Positions 23,701 through 33,700 are shown, numbered from the stretch's first letter. The stretch: DNA of 64,000 nucleotides from Lasioglossum baleicum (GCF_051020765.1 NC_134933.1:4003461-4067460); one strand, 5' to 3'. The notes: generated from the sequence alone by a model not told the origin. Program-made: numbers and translations.

Positions 23701-25488
23701 AGAGTCGGTGACCTTCATCACCCCATGATGCGGCAGATAAAAGTGAGGGCGAGACGAGATCCAATCCTCCTCCGGTATAGGCTGCATGTGCCCGAGCTGC
23801 CGGTACTCCGCCATGAATTGTTTGTAGGCTGTCTGTAGCTGGTGATTCCCATGGAAGCGTCGCTCGTTGGCCAGTAAGATTTTTCGTGCTGCGCCGTGGG
23901 TTTCGCCAAGGGCCTGCAATGGATGGTTAAAACAGAGTCTCACCACATACCGGCCATCGTCCTCTCGACTGTGGGTGGTGGCGAACAGCTTTTCGCACGT
24001 TGCTTCTTCGCTGGAGAATGATTTGTCCGACGCTGGTACCTCCTCCTGTTCCCAGAATCGGCGAACTAGCGATGTCAGATCGTCGATGGTGCAGGCGTGG
24101 CTGAAGGCAGTGGGATAAGATGCACCAGATCTCGTAGTGGGACCTGACAGGATCCATCCGAAAATGGTCTCCTGGGCTATCGGAGTGCATCGATCACCAC
24201 GACGAATTCCGTCCAAAAGTATAGTGGACACGTCAGCTCCCAGTAATAATTCGATTGGCTGCTTAGATGTCACGTCAGGGTCAGCCAGAGTGAGCCCTGA
24301 TATATGAGGCCAGGTGAGTGATCCTCGATGTCCCGGTGGTCGGTATGATGTAAGGCGCGGAAGAATGAGCGCCTCCACGGAGCGGCAGACTGACGGTTGG
24401 TCCCGGGGTGACATCGTCAGTGTGGCCTTCCCTCGCACCGTTGATGTTGGGGTGTCACCGGCTCCGACGACGACATGAGAGCAGGAAGACCTCGGGGCTC
24501 GCAGTGCCTGCACCAATGCCTCGCTGACCAGCGTTACCTCTGAACATGGGTCTATGAGAGCTCGGACAATGCGGGTCCGACCTTGTGCCCCCACGGAGAT
24601 TAGAGCGGTGGCGAGCAGGATAGCACCAGTATCGTTCTGTAGACCCGAGACGTTGGATGTGACCATGCTGTTGACCCTGGTCGACGCCGCCCCACGTATG
24701 GCGTCGTGGAGAGTCGTATGATGCGGCTGAGCACACTGATGGCACTTGTGAGTGTTCCGACACGCACTAGCTTCGTGATGGCCCAGGCAGTTCAGGCAGA
24801 GCCCGGAGGATTTGACCCACTGTAACTTTTCCGATGGCGATTTTCCCTTGAATGCCTGGCAGAAGTAGATGGGATGCCTACCCTGACAGAGCGAACATGT
24901 CGACCGCTTCTGGGCGACTTCGTTCTCGGTTGAGGTGAGGTGAGTCTTGACCCTGGCTACCGTCACTCGAGATGCGGATCGTCGTGTCCCAGCTCGCGTC
25001 TCTACCGCCTCCTGCGTTCGGACGGTCTTTTCCAGGAATTCGAGCAGCTCCGAGAGTGAGGGAGGACTCGTTCGACTGCCCAGAGACCGCTCCCAGTGCT
25101 TCAGGGTATGGTCATCCAGGATGCGGACTACATACTGGACCATCCAGAACGCAGAATCATCTACGGGAACGTCCAGGGAGTTCAGAGTAGACGCTACGTT
25201 GCATATGCAGTTCAATACTCTCTTCAGCTCCCCTGCAGTGTGATTGCGAATCTCTTTCATGGTAAACAGCAGCTCGAACTGGGCGTCGATGAGAAGCCTC
25301 CTATTTTCGTAGCGATGCTCCAACAACTCCCACGCCCGATGGAAGTTGCGACCGGATATTGGTACCCGTTGGATTAGCTGAGCAGCTTCTCCACTCAGGC
25401 TGGCGGCCAGGTAGTGGAACCGCTCCGCATCGCTCAGGAGTCGTCTTCCAGCACGAGAGTCGTGAAGAGATCCCTGTACCGAATCCAT
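20764..25488 (-). CDS. BEL/Pao Gag(C-term)-Pol polyprotein, 1574 codons
   Basis: Polyprotein that cuts, reverse-transcribes and integrates the element. Visible in order: Gag-like DUF1759-type region (about 20-170), zinc-knuckle cluster CSLC...C, CLNCLGHH...C and CHQC...HH (about 198-262), retropepsin A17 region near 311 (LIDPCSEVTLVS), RT with YVDD (about 735), RNase H (IFVDASEKAFAAVAY, about 930), H2C2 integrase finger, DDE integrase core (VHIETVTDY, TSDCGTNF, GAPHFGGLWEAAV) and a C-terminal DUF5641-like part (LTPGHFLVGGPLL). Open along its whole length. The N-terminal 170 codons of Gag lie in a second frame (25970-25434). The ATG at 25488 is only the first in frame and may not be the true start. 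Confidence 0.9.
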   Translation of the reverse strand: MDSVQGSLHDSRAGRRLLSDAERFHYLAASLSGEAAQLIQRVPISGRNFHRAWELLEHRYENRRLLIDAQFELLFTMKEIRNHTAGELKRVLNCICNVASTLNSLDVPVDDSAFWMVQYVVRILDDHTLKHWERSLGSRTSPPSLSELLEFLEKTVRTQEAVETRAGTRRSASRVTVARVKTHLTSTENEVAQKRSTCSLCQGRHPIYFCQAFKGKSPSEKLQWVKSSGLCLNCLGHHEASACRNTHKCHQCAQPHHTTLHDAIRGAASTRVNSMVTSNVSGLQNDTGAILLATALISVGAQGRTRIVRALIDPCSEVTLVSEALVQALRAPRSSCSHVVVGAGDTPTSTVRGKATLTMSPRDQPSVCRSVEALILPRLTSYRPPGHRGSLTWPHISGLTLADPDVTSKQPIELLLGADVSTILLDGIRRGDRCTPIAQETIFGWILSGPTTRSGASYPTAFSHACTIDDLTSLVRRFWEQEEVPASDKSFSSEEATCEKLFATTHSREDDGRYVVRLCFNHPLQALGETHGAARKILLANERRFHGNHQLQTAYKQFMAEYRQLGHMQPIPEEDWISSRPHFYLPHHGVMKVTDSSTKLRVVFNGSKTSSTGTSLNANLSAGPKLQLDLMDVLLRWRRHRVAFIADIEKMYRQIKVHRDDWDFQRILWRDSPDQPIIPHHLTTVTYGLTCAPYLAIRTLLQLATDEGSRFPSGATLLQEATYVDDVLSGADTVDEALQVQEDIVGICRSGGFTLKKWNANHPALLSSLPPDFLATSSAIPWHPELGCSALGLTWHPDTDDLSFSVKSSISSLRPTKRQVLSQVAKLFDPLGWLAPFIIRGKILMQQLWKEQLDWDDALPPLAAEQWKELTTEMPTLADIRIPRWIGVTDTQSSRQLHIFVDASEKAFAAVAYLRIGDSTTTASAALLVAKSKTAPLKVVSLPRLELCAAVLGARLLSHVRREQRISIDEVHLWSDSTVALAWLRGAPSRWNTYVANRVSEFQTTVPDIRLHHVGTKDNPADCASRGVTSTQLRSHRLWWHGPEWLITPRCMWDTALPALTTAEEEKPTAATCHLSIPVAHPFLLRYSSLNRLLRITAWCLRWRKCTARRGAHSLHLQPDELRQAEIRVIKLAQHCDHPDVIAALSTCSPIGRSNRLRAMAPFLDDHGILRVGGRLRHSLLSFDEQHPIILAPDSPLTGLVIEHHHRRSLHGGVQLTLASIRQRFWIPQGRRLVKKCISRCIACRRWRAATKEQRMGDLPPTRVTPARPFLHTGVDYAGPVSIKTTAGRGRKITKGYVAIFVCFSTRAVHIETVTDYTSSAFLAAFRRFSSRRGLCSTLTSDCGTNFVGADQELRRLFTASSKEAAAISHHLSTDGVRWKFIPPGAPHFGGLWEAAVRSVKHHLRRVLGDATLTYEEFTTVLCQVEACLNSRPLQALTDDPEDLSPLTPGHFLVGGPLLAVPEPTLQDVPMHRLSRWQQQQQRVEHFWRRWSSEYLHQLQTRKKWTTTQPSLTIGELVLIKSELTPPCKWPLARITEVHPGTDGLIRVVTVRTATSQFKRPITKIVPLYRESEH

Positions 25489-25970
25489 TCATGGTACGAT
25501 CCCGTGAAGGTGGGTAAGTCGGCCTTGGGAAGCGCAGATTGAGACACATGCACTTGGATGGGCGAAGTGTTCGCCGGTGCAGTGAGACTGACTCCCTGTG
25601 CGCCGTCAATATGTTGGGCTCCAGCAGGTGAGCCTTGGATGGGCAGCGCAGCGTCATCGGTTATGGATTTCCTGGTCGAGTCGAGATCCTCGAACCATTC
25701 CATCAGTTCGCTCCGCTGAAGGCAGTATGCGTCTTCTCCGGAGGTGAAGATGTCCAGGGCGAAGTAATCACGCTTGAGGTCATCCTCCGTGGCAGCATGT
25801 CGAATACTCACATCGTTGTTCTGGAACTCCTTCCAGCGAGCGTCCAGATTTCGTAAATGGACCTCGATGACTGCCTTAGTGATTTTTGCCTTGCCGAGCT
25901 TGCGAACGTTGTCACACGTTCGAGCCATACGTCCGTGCAGAAGGTGTTGATCGGCAATCAATGTGTCCAT
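25434..25970 (-). CDS. BEL/Pao Gag N-terminal part, 178 codons
   Basis: Starts MDTLIADQHLLHGRM at 25970, 166 nt after the 5' LTR; upstream in-frame ATGs are weaker candidates. It continues with KADLPTFTGSYHEWIRYRDL, the region that in BEL/Pao Gag precedes the segment opening the 1574-codon frame. It stops at 25436-25434 and overlaps that frame by 55 nt. Most BEL/Pao elements have one continuous frame, so this is either a single-base frameshift in this copy or a -1 recoding site. Sequence alone cannot tell which. Confidence 0.75.
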   Translation of the reverse strand: MDTLIADQHLLHGRMARTCDNVRKLGKAKITKAVIEVHLRNLDARWKEFQNNDVSIRHAATEDDLKRDYFALDIFTSGEDAYCLQRSELMEWFEDLDSTRKSITDDAALPIQGSPAGAQHIDGAQGVSLTAPANTSPIQVHVSQSALPKADLPTFTGSYHEWIRYRDLFTTLVLEDDS

Positions 25971-26118
25971 GGTGCGGCGAGTGAAGACGGTGCGAAGGAT
26001 GAGTAGATGATGAATATGAGATGCACAAAGAACAACGACGCGGATGGGTTCGACAGGAGTTGTACGAGGATTGGAAGACGTGGACAGGAATAACAGTAGG
26101 TACGGATTCAGAAGGTAT

Positions 26119-26136
26119 CCGGCTCGAAGGACCAAA
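26119..26136 (-). other. Primer-binding site
   Basis: TTTGGTCCTTCGAGCCGG directly follows the 5' LTR. The matching tRNA is not in the window. Confidence 0.65.
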
Positions 26137-26853
26137 TGTTGAAAACTCTAGCTATGGAAGGCGAAAAAGGGAGAGAAGAAAAGGTGTGAGGAGATAAGAT
26201 TCACAGAAACAGAATGTATTTCACCAAATGAACAGTTACACAAAGAACAGAAAAGAATAACGAATGATCACGCTCGAAATGACGTACGAGTATCGCGAAT
26301 CAAAGCCGAACGTGTATAATTATGTGTGAATGTAAGCTGTGTGTCAGTGTGACAAGAGCGCTGAGAATTCGTGTACTCGATAGTACGATACTACGATAAG
26401 AGCGGCGAGAGGCTGACGTCGCTCTCTTTTATACTTTGGTGGGCCATCGTTTTCGGAAGGAATAATGAGAGGGGATTTTGAAATTAAAAGGTCGAGGATC
26501 GCAGCAACGTTCGTGAGGGCAATGGCCTAATAACCGGGAGCTGCGAGGGAAACAAAGGAATTAGGTAACGGGAGCATGATAAGGAAGAACATAGGAGACG
26601 ATGGCCCACGGGACATTATTACGAGTTCGACAACCTTTCGATGCGACGAGGTTTACATAGGCGGTCGATCACCTCGCCGCTTGTTGTCGAACGCTGTTGT
26701 CGAACACAGCTGATCGTTGGTGAGGCATAAGAAACGGCTGCGCGCAATAGTTTTTGCCTCACCAGTGTCATGGGTATGAAGCTAATATAAAGTTAAAAGT
26801 CCCGAAGATATGAACTGACGAGATTCAGAAAACGGACAGGAGTTTTCTGAACA
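26137..26853 (-). repeat. BEL/Pao 5' LTR
   Basis: 717 bp, identical to the 3' LTR. It should hold the promoter; no clear TATA box was assigned. Confidence 0.95.
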
Positions 26854-26857
26854 CTAG

Positions 26858-27602
26858 TATAAAATCAATTTATATATATTATACAATTTATTTTATTATT
26901 TGTTTGACAACTAATAAATCTACAAATTGTTTCATAAACTAAAAAATATTTCCTGCATTTTCGTATTCTCCAATCAGTCCAAATAAATACCATCAACCTG
27001 TTCTCGATCATATACCAATTTTTATTAATGCAATTATGACAGTAACAAAACGTTTCTATTTAAAATGAATACATATTTTGAACATAGTTTTAACATTTTT
27101 AATTTTTTGGAAGGTTAAAAAATGTAATTAAAAAAGTAATGAAAAATAAAAATAAAAAAAAAATCCTCGCTGCACGGGGACCCGAAGGCTAGCTCCAGAT
27201 TGCGATTCATACGCTCGACGGCTCGACAGTCGAATTTCAGTTTCGTTTCCGTAAGCCGTAAAGCATGGCAACATGGCAAGTTCTAAAAATAGATTGTGGC
27301 TCGCACAAGCAGCGCACACGGATATAGTAAAGGTACGCTGGTGAGTGTAGCGCGCGGGCGCGTTGCTAACACGATACCAATACAGTGTCTTCTGCACCGA
27401 CGAAATTCCGTCGTTGGCCTCCTGTTTCTCACTCCAGTCAGAATATATCCTAGAGGGCGTAAGAGAACACCGAAAAATTCGAGTCCCGCCAACTCCCGTA
27501 AGGCTGGCAGTCTTTAACAGTATCTCGTCGGTGATCTTGTCCATGCTAAAGATGATGTAGGATCTTGTCCATGCTAAAGATGATGTAGGAGCTGATCCAG
27601 GC
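26858..27602 (+). repeat. Long dispersed repeat, copy A part 4
   Basis: Matches 50622-51360: TATAAAATCAATTTATATA, then a GC-rich block with GTGAGTGTAGCGCGCGGGCG, then the 28-bp minisatellite units. The same GC-rich motif recurs at 39958-39985. Confidence 0.75.
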
Positions 27603-27691
27603 TAAGTACTAGAGTAGAGGGCAGCACTATATGGGCACGGCCAAAACCCGGGCGTGAGCACTCTCATATACTCTCTGCTCATATACTCTCT
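27603..27691 (+). repeat. Shared repeat terminus (AAAACCCGGGCGTGAGCACT)
   Basis: Block from AGCACTATATGGGCACGGCC to TATACTCTCTGCTCATA, also at 29880-29965, 44340-44410 (inverse) and 51370-51430. Probably the outer end of the minisatellite-bearing repeat family. Confidence 0.65.
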
Positions 27692-27847
27692 GTACATACC
27701 CAGTACGCAGGAAGAATGGACAGGATAATTTCAAAGAATTTGACATTGTATCATGAAATTACCTATTATAAACTGTATTTGAGATACAGACGTTTATTCT
27801 GTATGTTTTATTAAGATATAAAGTAATAATAGTATTATATATATTAA

Positions 27848-27995
27848 CTATTTTAGGAATCGCGCGATATTTGATTCTGAAGACATATTATGCAGGTTAC
27901 AAAATGGTTTTTTACATATAAATTGATCACATTTACAACATTTTAAGGTAGTACTGCTAGTTTTACACAATTTACATTTACCTCGCTTGTGATTA
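27848..27995 (-). pseudogene. piggyBac-like C-terminal cysteine-rich domain, second copy
   Basis: Reads GKCKLCKTSSTTLKCCKCDQ, then ICKKPFCNLHNMSSE and ends RFLK-stop (TAG 27850-27848). Same cysteine spacing as 8050-8172 but without its internal deletion, and the frame here is intact. Confidence 0.6.
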
Positions 27996-28345
27996 GTTAT
28001 TGCATTGCTAGACTACGGATCTTTATGCATTTACAAAAAAATTGAGTAGATGAAATTCAAATTCGTTGAAAAATTGAAAATGTCAATACATGATTTCTGC
28101 TCTATTACAATCATTCAGGGAAGAAATAACATTCAATTTAATTTCTATTTCTTGCCATCGATGTATTGCTACCAGCTTGCTACACAAAATTTACACGGAG
28201 CAAGTGTATGATGGCGTAGTGTCGGCGTCGGTCTGCCGTTTCAGCCATTTTGAAATTATCTTAAGACTGCTTAAAACTTATCTTGTGACGTCACACCGTC
28301 CTTTATCTTTTCCGAGCTGTACTCTCGGTTTTCCTCAGTTTTCCT

Positions 28346-28599
28346 CATAGACATATAGAGATAGACTGCGCGGCCTGAACGAAGCGCTGAAGCCCACAAT
28401 GGCGGCGTGCGAGAGAGAGAGAGAGCATTAGCCGGGGTCCATAGCGCTCTCTTTCTAATTGATGTGTCGACACATCATATAGAAAGAGAGCGCTATGGAC
28501 CCCGGCTAATGCTCTCTCTCTCACTCTTTGTACCGCGCGCCGCCATTGTGGGCTTCAACTCGCCCATAAGACGGCGCAGTCTATCTCTATATGTCTATG
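28346..28599. mobile_element. 254-bp palindromic miniature element, copy 1
   Basis: Ends CATAGACATATAGAGATAGA and its inverse. Near-perfect hairpin with a central GTGTCGACAC. Flanking octamer GTTTTCCT at 28338-28345 and 28600-28607; the empty site is seen in the first CTTAGACC copy near 7733. Two other copies: 28712-29850 (split) and 60270-60521. Confidence 0.9.
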
Positions 28600-28711
28600 G
28601 TTTTCCTATACACATACTATACCTATGCCGGGTCTATAGGTATATATGGTCTAAGGATATATCAGTGGTCTGATCACATCACTGGTCCGGACCAGTCCGG
28701 ACTGAGTGTGG

Positions 28712-29850
28712 CATAGACATATAGAGATAGACTGCGCCGTCTTATGGGGGTAGTCTACCCTCGATTTGTAACTAGAAAATTACTAGAATCTTACTAGAAA
28801 AATGGCTCGAAACATGGGTTTCGTACTAAACGTTGTTTGACCTTATTAGAACAAATTGTGGGCTGTGTGAGGGCTCATTCGAAAGAGGAAGAATAGACGC
28901 AGCGCGCTTTTCTCACGAGGTTAACGAGATTATGTTTATAACTAATAATATGATGGCCCAAAGTCGAGAAAAAATCTAGGAAAAAATCCCGCAGATTTCA
29001 ATGCATTTTCTGTCTCTAATAGACTTTTTTGGCTTATGAGATGAGAAAGGCGCGCTGCGTTGAACCTTCCTCTTTCGAATGAGCCCTCACACAGCCCACA
29101 ATTTGTTCTAATAGGGTCAATCAACGTCTGGGCGCAGATCCATGTTTCGACCCATTTTTCTAGTAAGATTCTAGTTATTTGCTAGATATTTGCTATTTAC
29201 TAGAATCTTACTAGATTTTGGGTCGAAAATATGGGTTTGCGCCCAGACGTTGATTGACCCTATTAGAACAAATTGTGGGCTGTGTGAGGGCTCATTCGAA
29301 AGAGGAAGGTTCAACGCAGCGCGCCTTTCTCATCTCATAAGCCAAAAAAGTCTATTAGAGACAGAAAATGCATTGAAATCTGCGGGATTTTTTCCTAGAT
29401 TTTTTCTCGACTTTAGGGCATCATATTATTAGATATAAACATAATCTCGTTAACCTCGTGAGAAAAGCGCGCTGCGTCTATTCTTCCTCTTTCGAATGAG
29501 CCCTCACACAGCCCACAATTTGTTCTAATAAGGTCAAACAACGTTTAGTACGAAACCCATATTTTCGACCCAAAATCTAGTAAGATTCTAGTAATTTTCT
29601 AGTTACAAATCGAGGGTAGACTAGCCCCTTATGGGCGAGTTGAAGCCCACAATGGCGGCGCGCGGTACAAAGAGTGAGAGAGAGAGCATTAGCCGGGGTC
29701 CATAGCGCTCTCTTTCTATATGATGTGTCGACACATCAATTAGAAAGAGAGCGCTATGGACCCCGGCTAATGCTCTCTCTCTCTCGCACGCCGCCATTGT
29801 GGACTTCAGCGCTTCGTTCAGGCCGCGCAGTCTATCTCTATATGTCTATG
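28712..29850. mobile_element. Palindromic miniature element, copy 2, split by an 879-bp insertion
   Basis: Same ends as copy 1, flanked by the octamer GAGTGTGG (28704-28711, 29851-29858). The body is interrupted at 28749-29627. The orientation of the asymmetric arms is inverted relative to copy 1. Confidence 0.9.
28749..29627. mobile_element. 879-bp double-palindrome element, nested
   Basis: Inserted in the palindromic element with octamer duplication CTTATGGG (28741-28748, 29628-29635); the empty site is in the other two copies (inverse at 28563-28570 and 60486-60493). Ends GGTAGTCTACCCTCGATTTG-like with a 2-bp difference. The whole is a palindrome centred near 29185, and each half holds a second inverted pair (about 28845-28920 with 29036-29115), so one roughly 90-bp sequence occurs four times in alternating orientation. 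No coding potential beyond repeat frames. Confidence 0.85.
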
Positions 29851-29865
29851 GAGTGTGGAGACTGG

Positions 29866-29970
29866 AGCTGATCCAGGCTAAGCACTAGTGTAGGGGGCAG
29901 CACTATAATGGGCACGGCCAAAACCCGGGCGTGAGCACCATGAGCACTCTCATATACTCTCTGCCATCAT
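29866..29970 (+). repeat. Repeat terminus copy
   Basis: GGAGCTGATCCAGGCTAAGC to CATATACTCTCTGC matches 27584-27685, so the two flank the 27692-29850 nest. Confidence 0.6.
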
Positions 29971-30703
29971 CCTCGTTGGTTGCACGTTGCACATTGCACT
30001 ATTCGCGGATAAATTGAACGATTGCACTTCTCGAAAGCGAAAATGATCATTATTTTATTGCTGCGCGCTAAGATAAAATGCTACGCTATATTTATTTGAT
30101 TCCGATGATTTTTACCGATTGAATTCATGCGGTGAAGAACAGCACGTGTTGTTTCTGCGTTCAAAATGCATTTCTAATTCGCGCTTTTTACGATTATTGG
30201 GCCTCGAGCGCGTCTTCTTTACACAATCCGCCATCTTGTCTCGATTTCCCCCCGACTCCCGACAGTCCCGACTGCCCGACGTATGGACGCAACTGGACGC
30301 AACGACGCAAGGCGGAAAGAGATCACATCATTCACATCAGATCACATTTTGTCAGGTCAGACGAGAACAGAGAATTTTCTTGTTTGATCGAAGCGAAGCG
30401 AGTCGAGCTGAGCTATTTAGTAAGCAAATTGACGAGACGACGTTGGTTTAATTGCTGACGAGTGAAAGCTGTAGATGCGTAAATAGATAAAGAAAAGCCA
30501 GGAGGAGGAAAAGTAGCGTGTAAATAATTATCCATCTGGTGGTGAACGCGCAAGGTGTCACCGTCACCTGCACAAAACCAACCAAAGCCAACCAAGTGTG
30601 TAAAAAGCTTGTTGTTGCCTAAATAACTGTGCCTAACCCTAAAAAGACTGCTGGTGATCCTGATGTTTCGCCTATGATTCTACTTGTATAGCACAACTTG
30701 AAG
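29971..30703 (+). other. NXF1 upstream region
   Basis: Looks single-copy. CpG-containing DNA around 30190-30460 may hold the promoter and 5' leader. No TATA box or splice site could be fixed. It is open in two frames for about 100 codons (30119-30458), without a recognised domain. Confidence 0.4.
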
Positions 30704-33700
30704 ATGTCTGGATTCCATAAAAAGTCGTGGGGTGGTCGCAACAGAAGATCCGGAAATTCGGACGAGAAACACTATTTCGGTAAATCCATTTCCATTGTTG
30801 TATCTTGCTTTCGTAACGGCCTACTTTTTCGTGGACAGACTGTGTTGAAAATTTTTCGAATAAAGCATGAATTTTCATACCATAATACTTGTCTAGAAAT
30901 AAATATAAAACTTAATCATTTAAAACGCGTGTCTCTGTATCACATTATATCTCTGTATTAAAAAATGTAGAAGCAACGAAATGAAAAAAAATTGCTGATG
31001 CAATTTTCAGAGATTGATAATGGTTTCAGCAACTTTTATTTTTCGTACAGGACACGATGATCGCGTACCGAGAAACAACGGTGCTTTTCAATTCCACCTT
31101 GGAAATAGACCCAGAGTGTCTTTCAAAACTCAAAGACCATCCAATAATGAATTAAGTAAGAACGCGCTGTTGGCATGCTTAGACGACGATGTTCAGATGG
31201 CGGCAAGTTCTAATAACAATAGCAGACAAGTTGTCGTAAGAGAATTTAATTCTCAACGTGGAAGAGTCAGTCCCTCACCCATGAGGGGATTCAGGGGAGG
31301 GAGAATGGCTAATAAAATTAGGATCAATCTTCCTGGGGATCCTTGTTACAAGATTGTCGTAAGCAAAAATTAGCAATTGGATTATGTAATTATTATGTAG
31401 AAGCGTCAAAGTACGAGAACTTGAAAATGATACATATACACCTTGTTTTTTTTTTATTGGACAGATACCATATGGACACAAGTACGACAAGGAATATATA
31501 TTAAATAATCTTCTCAGCTATATGGCGCCAGAAACTTTTGTTCCAATAATGGTAAATAATCGTTGAGCATATCGTGCGCGATCGATAAGATATGTGATAT
31601 AGTTTTTTTTTTCGAACTGTATTTTCCTCTGTTTGTCGGTAGTATAAAATTGGTAGAAACGAAGCAAATTTTTTCGTGGACGACGACAAAGAAGCAATGG
31701 CACTGAGTAATTGTCATCAGAAGATCACCACCACGGATGGATTTAAACTGCAAGTGAAGATTTTTCAACTTTTACTTCCGTATTGTGAAATCGACAGTAA
31801 ACTGAAAGATAGACTGAAACAAGTCATGTCTAAACGTTATGTCAATGAAACAAATGCATTGGATTTATCAAAGTTCCATAGAGACCCGGGTTGGTATATC
31901 ATTTCGGATTTGAAAGATTTCCTATCCTATTTTCCTATTTCAAATCGATGATGTTAACTAAACATGATTTTTCATTCATTCTAGATCTTGCAGACGACTA
32001 TTTCTGTTCTCTATCTCGGCCTATCCTGTTAAAAACTGTATTAGACATCGCATCGGAACACATACCGAATCTGGAAGCACTGAATTTAGACGGAACCCGA
32101 TTGCATATGTTGGAAAGGTTAAATGTATTGAGTAAAAAGTTCTCGAAATTGAAGATACTATACATCGGAGACAATTGGGTCAGTCATTACGAAATTACGA
32201 ATGTTTTGTCGTCGTTTATGGTGAAACATGTTAGGCAAAGGTACACGGATTATATTCTAAAGTTAATAATTCCAGGTAAAGGACATTAAGCAAATAGATC
32301 ATATCAAAGACTTAAAGCTGGAGGAATTGAAGCTAACTGGAAATCCCGTTTGCAACAAGTATAAAACTCGACAAAGCGAATACATTAGGTAATGTATGGT
32401 TTTAATACGATCTCTCTATTCGCTTGATAAAAGAATTCTCCAGGTGGATAGTTTCCTGAAGCTACTAACACAGCCAGAAATGTTTACTACGTTCCCATTG
32501 AAAATGTTGAAACATTCTCAAGAAAGCTCTACACGGGCAGCTTAACAGAACTGCTTTGTGTACTTTGAACCGATTTAGTTTCGATTTGTGTTGTCTAATG
32601 TACTTAAAATTTAGTAACAGGAATTGATTAGTAGAGAACAATTGTCCCTGGAATGTTCTGAATGGTCTGTGTGTCAATTTTCTTCTACATATTGTATCCT
32701 TCAATACTAAGGCAAATATTTCTGTTATTCCGACTAACTTGGAGCTTCCGGGCTTCTGGCTTTTCTTTCCCGACATTAGCGACGTGCGGAGACGGTTTCC
32801 TAAACTTCTACGGCTGGTAAGTCATTATCAAACTCTATCTGTACGATTCGAATCGTATCAACAAAATATACGTAATTATTCTTATATTCTCTATATATTA
32901 AAATAGGATGGTATGGAACTCCCAAAACCAATCCTGTTCGACGTAGCGGACGACGGAAATAAGTTGCCGCCCTCTCGGAGAATGTTCGTTGCGAACGCGA
33001 AAGCGCAAGAAATTGCTAGCCAATTTCTGCAACAATATTTTCTTATATTCGATAGCGAGAACCGTCAACCATTGTTGGACGCGTATGACGAGCACGCGTC
33101 CTTTAGCATGACCGTGTCTTATACCCACAATAGTAACAAGTAAGTTGAGAATAGGCGCGGCGCGGCGGCCAATATGTTCTTTATTGAAAATATATTCCAC
33201 GATACCAACAACAACTTTGCTTCTATCTAGATTAAGCGGATACCTTATGGAAAACAGAAACTTGTACAGAGTAAACGATACGAACAAGAGACAAAAATTA
33301 TTGAAGCAAGGAAGATTATCCGTGGTCTCGTTTATTTCTACAATGCCACAAACTATGCACTATATAAACACATTTACAATGGATATTAGCCTAGTGACGG
33401 TAAGTTCTTTTCTACGTTTGGCAAAAGAGTCGAAGAATAGTGTATCCCTCGCCGCCGCCGATATAATTCTCCGTCGGACCAGTCTTTTCTTTCTCGACAA
33501 TTATGTGTATCGAGAAAACACTCCCTACTACGATTTCTTTTTAGACAAAAAAAAAAACAACTAAATCTAATTGCATCGCTTGTCATTGCAGGAAGTGATG
33601 ATGTTGATCACTGTGACGGGTCTTTTTAAAGAGCTGGACAAGAAAGACCAGCTTCTTCGTCATTTCAATAGAACGTTTATAATCGTACCTGAAGGTACTG

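Larger units (their letters stand above)
19997..26853 (-). mobile_element. Full-length BEL/Pao LTR retrotransposon
   Basis: Minus-strand element of 6857 bp: 5' LTR 26853-26137, internal region 26136-20714, 3' LTR 20713-19997. Both LTRs are 717 bp, start TGTTG and end AACA (plus-strand reading), and look identical line by line, so insertion was very recent. The primer-binding site follows the 5' LTR (TTTGGTCCTTCGAGCCGG, 26136-26119), and a purine tract AAAGGCGGGCGGAA (20727-20714) precedes the 3' LTR. Flanked by CTAG. Gene content and domain order (protease, RT, RNase H, integrase) fit BEL/Pao. There is no envelope gene. Confidence 0.95.
27692..28655 (-). mobile_element. Second copy of the CTTAGACC element, truncated, with nested palindrome
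   Basis: Inverse copy of 7683-8496. The right end ...GGTATATATGGTCTAAG is at 28655; the left end is cut near 27692, next to the repeat terminus. It keeps the cysteine-rich coding end on the minus strand (27995-27848), longer than in the first copy. It is split by the 254-bp palindrome at 28346-28599, whose removal restores the sequence seen near 7720-7745. Confidence 0.8.

Noticed and set aside
20801..25377. Many 60-235-codon plus-strand frames opposite the BEL/Pao polyprotein
   Set aside because: Antisense shadows of the coding strand.
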